DNA of 64,000 bases from Tetrahymena thermophila SB210 (Eukaryota; Ciliophora; Oligohymenophorea; Hymenostomatida; Tetrahymenidae), in contig NW_002476360.1 in NCBI RefSeq assembly GCF_000189635.1, forward strand, positions 71,887 through 135,886, written 5' to 3'. Under the pieces are notes generated by a model. It had not been told where the DNA came from. It saw only the letters and a program-made list of their open reading frames with translations, and did no database searches. The first letter of the stretch is position 1. Every line of letters starts with the position of its first letter. Positions 59,893-64,000 of the stretch are shown piece after piece. The position numbers were made by a program, and so were the translations under genes.

Positions 59893-62800
59893 TCAATAAT
59901 TAAATTCTATTATGGAAATTTTTAAGTTTATTAGCTATTTTAAGAGTTTTGTGCTAAGTAATTTTAAATTTAATAGTGCTAGGTTTCTATTATAAATAAA
60001 ATGTTAAATATTTTTTATTTTTACTAAAAAATAAAATATACGATTGAGCTAAGGTTAAGATTTTAAATAAAAGTTAGATGTTTCTGCTTTATTTTCAAAT
60101 TAAGATGGTGATGTAATTGATATTCTTTTCGAAGTTTGTGCTTTTTAGGTCTGTGGGAGAACATAAACATGCTCTTCTTTTTATTATGACTTTTCTCTTC
60201 TGCTTGTTAAATAGCTCTTTAAAGGAGAAATATCTTGTCTTCTAGGTCTTAGGAAATCTTGAATGTTAACAAATTACTGTTGCAACTATCTTTCATCAAT
60301 GCTTTGAATTGCTCTTGAAGATACATAGTTGTTGTTAATAGCACTTTCATAAGTATATTCTGCTTTTGGGGCTTTTAATTAAATCAAAGTATTTTCTAAT
60401 AAATTTTTTATAATAAAATATACTTTATATTGGAGTAGAAACTTATGCCAATGTTTCATAGTTTGGTTGCTAAATGGAATCGTATTGATTATTTTAATTT
60501 ACTTTGAACTAGTTTGCATTAAAATTTTGATAAAATTTATTTGCTGTACTATTGTTACTTCCTACTTAATTAGTATTTATATTATTAGGATTATTATTAT
60601 TGCTTAGATTATCTATAAATTAGATAGTTTATTTATGCTGCTCTACTACCATTAATTCAACCTGATACTCTAATCTTCTTAAATCATTCTTCAAATCTAA
60701 AATTTCATTTTCTTATCTGTGATTTTTCTCTTTTAAAACAATATTTTCAGTATCCAAGTTATTCTTTTCCTCTTTTAATTCAAGTAATTTATTTTCATAA
60801 ATCGCACTGCTTTCTTCAATTAACTTAAGACATTCTTCTATCTTTTATTTATACTGATCTCTTTCGTCTTCAAAGCTTGAAATAACCCTAAGCAAGTCTT
60901 AATTCTATTAAAAAAATTATATTAATTTATTTTAATATTTATCAATTAATTAAAACCTCATTTTTTTAATTTTAAGATAGTATTTCTGCAGATGTGCATC
61001 TTTCTTCTAGCTCTACTTTAAGCTATTCTAATTTGGCAATATAATTATCTTAAGAAGCGTTTTTAATAGATAATGCTCCATATTATTCTTTGTATCCTCT
61101 TTCTTTAACTAATTTTACATTTTTTAATTTTATAGAAAATATTAATTTTAGTAATTTTCATTCAATTCAATTTTAAGAATTATTTTAAAGAAAAATTAAA
61201 AGCTTTAATTTTCTTAAAATTTTGTAAACATGAACAAAACTTACTTTCAAAATCAGATTGCATTTATTAAATGTTCATATTGAGTTGAGAATATTACTCC
61301 TTCAAATCAAATATCATTTACTCATACTTAGAAGATTTATTGACAAGTTCATTGTCTAAAATATTTAGCTTTTTCAGAAGTTCTTTATTTTCTGTTGAAG
61401 TAATCATGTGTTCGGTTTATAAATTTTCAATTTATTCATTTTTTTAAGAAATATTTAACTTTAATTCTTGAATAAACATATCCTTTTCAGTAATTTCAGA
61501 TTTCAAAAAATCTATGTTTTAACTGAGAATATCTAGTTTGTTAATATAATCAATTTATTTATTATCAGCTTCGTTAGCATATCTCATATTTTAGTTGCAT
61601 GCATCCTGTAGACTCTTAAGCATAAGCTCCTATTCAATGATTTTTCTTTTAAATTACTATATATTATTGTCCTTTATTCCCAAAATCAAGTAATGAAATA
61701 CCTTTAAAAAAAAAAATATTTTTATAAATATTTACAAGCTTTTTAAATTTAATTTAATTTACTCTTTATTTATGATAAAATTCAGCTTTACTTAGCAATC
61801 TTTGTTATCTTTTTTATTTAGCAACATAAACTTTCCAGAATTAGAAAGCTTTTTAAAAATTTTAATTTAATTTAAAAACCTTTTGGCTTTTTAAAGCAAT
61901 GCTCTTTGCCTTTCTGTTAGCTTACCTATCAGCCTTCTTTTTCATAATGTTCAAGTATTTTGATTATATCTTTAATTCTATTTTCTTGACTCTTTCTTTC
62001 TATATCTTTTACTCCTATAAATACTACTTAACTCCTTTGAAGTATTTTTACAGAATTTATTAATTTTTTTCTGAAATAATTTAGTTAGCCCTTTTTTCTA
62101 TTTTTTTATTATTGGAAACATTCATTTTTAATGATTTTATCACTTTAATAATAAGTTTATGATCGATTTTAGATTATAAGGATAACTACTTTGCAATTTT
62201 ATTCTCTCTTATTGTCTTGGCTTAGCATAGTGCCTTAAAGTATTTTATTTTTAATTAAAAGTTGTATTTACTGCTAAATGTTTTCTTTTTAACATATATC
62301 TTATGATAGTCATCTTTCCATCTCCATAACAACTTTTATAAAAATTTTTTTTGTTTTCTCTAAGCAGCTAATTCAGCTTTTTGCTCATTTTGAAGTCTAA
62401 CTGTTCTTAAAATAGTCCATCTGTAGAACGATTTTTAAAGTATTTTAGAATTAAAGTGAATTAAACTCTTTTTAGATTTTTCCTTCATAGGTAAAACATT
62501 CTATTTAATGTAATTTTTCCAAAAAAATAAAACGACTTTCTTTTTGTAATTTGTGTAATGATTTTAAGCCTGTCGATTTATAGCATTAAGCTCTTTTTTG
62601 TTAACGATGTTATATTTTTAATAAAATAACTTAATTAGTTAAAAAGCAACTTTTTTTAACTTTTTTTAGTGAAATTTTACAGCGACAGAATCTTAAACTT
62701 TTAATTTTTTTGAACCTCTAGCAAAATCTTTTATTTTACAATATGTTTCTAATTCTATTCTTTTTTGTTATTTCAGTTTAAATTTTTAAATATTTTTACT

Positions 62801-64000
62801 GAATGCAGCATTATTTTTCCATTATTTGAAAAACGTTGTTACTATTTAGTTATTCTAAACAGCTTATTAATGCTTTACACGTTATCCTTTAATGGTGAAT
62901 TCTATCCATTTTTTAAACAAAAATGCTCCTTAATTGTGCATAAATTTATTCTCAATTTTTTGCTAAAAGGAATTAACCTTTTTAGTTTATTAAGTAGCAA
63001 ATTTTAGGCAATTAAGGCCGAACTATAAAACTCGTTTATTATAATAATCTCTAGCAAATGATTCTTTTTCATCTAGAAATTCTTGATATTAAAACGCAGC
63101 ATTCATGCTTTAAATAATTTATTCAGATTTATCTAAGTTACTTTTGCATCTCTCCATTTCATAATTTTGAAATATGAGAACGTTTAGCTTTTATTTAGTG
63201 TCTTTTAATGATTATTCCATGGCTTTCATTTATTCTTAACAGTTTTTAATTTATTCTTCTTTAAATAAGACTTAGTTTTATAAATCTGAATTAATATTAT
63301 CAGCCTATTTGCATTAGTCGTTTATTTCAACTCTTAAACGTTAATTTGTTTCTTCAAGTTTAACATATTCAGCAATTTTAGCATTAAGAGACTCACTCAA
63401 CTAACATATTAAAGTATCTTTATCACTATTTCTTAGTTTTAGACAATTTGATGGATGATTTGCGAATTCCTTTTGTTAAAATTAATAAATAATAAATTTT
63501 ATTTTTTAAATGGATAAATATTTTTTCAGATAATTTTAATTAGTTTATTTATCAAAATTAACTTAAAAAATTGTTTAAATATTTTTGATTAATCCTTTCA
63601 ATTTTATTTCATCCATTTCTTTTAAACGAATGAATATCTTTTGATTTTTTTAGTTTTTTAAGATCTTATTAATTATACATTTTAATTAAGGAAAATAGCA
63701 ATGTGTTAGAAAATAAATATTACTGTTAATTTAGTAAATTTGTTCATGGTATTTAGAGAGTTGTTAATTCTAGAAGTTGAAAAATATGATTGAGAACTTG
63801 TTTAATGCTGTAATTTTTAGTTTGAGCTATTCAACTGTCTCCTGCTCTAGTTTCCCCCATTGCTCATAATACTTAAATTCATTTAAGAATTATTTGTGTT
63901 AAATGTATGATGAATATTCTTATTTTAATATGTTTATTCTATATTCTCTTAGTTTTATTAAGGCACTCCTATTTTCTTATGTGAGCTACTCCTTAATAGT
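59893..64000 (-). CDS. Large SFI1-repeat (centrin-binding) and coiled-coil protein, 5' end outside window
   Basis: Exons on the minus strand: 64000-63724, an unresolved stretch at 63723-63470, 63469-62800, 62754-61736, 61701-61245, 61108-60957, 60904-60424 and 60371-59893. The N-terminal visible part is coiled coil (EQMKAMEQSLKDTKQKLNVL). The middle carries SFI1-type repeats with the F-x-x-W/F-K signature: LFKKWIEFTIKGQRV, FFKQWKNN, FWKNYIKQNV, FYRWTILRTVRLQ, LLWRWKDDYHKIYVKKKTF and FQFWKVYVAKQKRQQRLL. Such repeats bind centrin and occur in basal-body and centrosome fibres. A second long coiled coil follows (FLKSEITEKDMFIQELKLNI, KIEECLKLIEESS), then a Ser/Gln-rich tail. The first in-frame stop is TGA 59893-59895, but coding character fades below about 60070, so the true end may use another intron. 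A basal-body or infraciliary structural role is inferred. Confidence 0.8.

Noticed and set aside
1..64000. Interpretation as many degraded genes full of TAA/TAG stops in the standard code
   Set aside because: In-frame TAA/TAG fall at Gln positions of conserved domains (for example IQGGD of cyclophilin and DQHALTD of TrpRS), and frames end cleanly at TGA, so the ciliate nuclear code applies.

Overview
The window is ciliate DNA, most like a Tetrahymena-type oligohymenophorean, and probably macronuclear. Every convincing gene reads only if TAA and TAG encode Gln and TGA is the sole stop. Long reading frames with recognisable domains carry dozens of in-frame TAA/TAG and end at TGA. Composition is very AT-rich, coding DNA is visibly less AT-rich than spacers, and most introns are short (about 35-140 nt), AT-rich and GT...AG. 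I reconstructed exons by hand. In each multi-exon model marked as solved, the exon lengths sum to a multiple of three.

Region 1 (1-17748): four tandem, same-strand paralogous K+-channel genes. The first is cut by the left edge. All share five exons with identical intron positions and phases where visible. All encode a six-transmembrane channel with a GYGD filter, a cyclic-nucleotide-binding-like domain and, straight after it, a perfect C-x2-C-x4-H-x4-C zinc knuckle.

Region 2 (18860-36113): housekeeping and signalling genes. They are an organellar-type tryptophanyl-tRNA synthetase, a KDEL-receptor-like protein, a TTC4/Cns1 Hsp90 co-chaperone (minus), a membrane sensor-like protein with a C-terminal von Willebrand A domain, a jacalin + F-box + FBA protein (probable sugar-reading SCF receptor), a NEK kinase (minus) and a short family I inorganic pyrophosphatase. 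Two 125-127 bp inverted-repeat elements of one family lie in the spacers at 17872 and 29038.

Region 3 (38375-50230): a ciliate-style unknown protein (minus), a TEX264-like ER membrane protein, a membrane-anchored histidine acid phosphatase, a small ubiquitin-like protein, and an unusual single gene that fuses a cyclophilin to the splicing factor SYF2.

Region 4 (51494-64000): two paralogous two-pass membrane proteins, the second with its 3' exon tandemly duplicated. Between them, on the minus strand, is a 67-codon gene for a secreted peptide with the exact cysteine spacing of an inhibitor cystine knot. At the right edge is a large minus-strand SFI1-repeat/coiled-coil protein, cut by the window.

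The best candidates for something not previously described are the knottin-like secreted peptide, the CCHC zinc knuckle built into a tandem K+-channel family, and the cyclophilin-SYF2 fusion. I saw no rRNA, tRNA or CRISPR array. Apart from the tandem channel array and the paralog pair, I see no operon-like or functional clustering.
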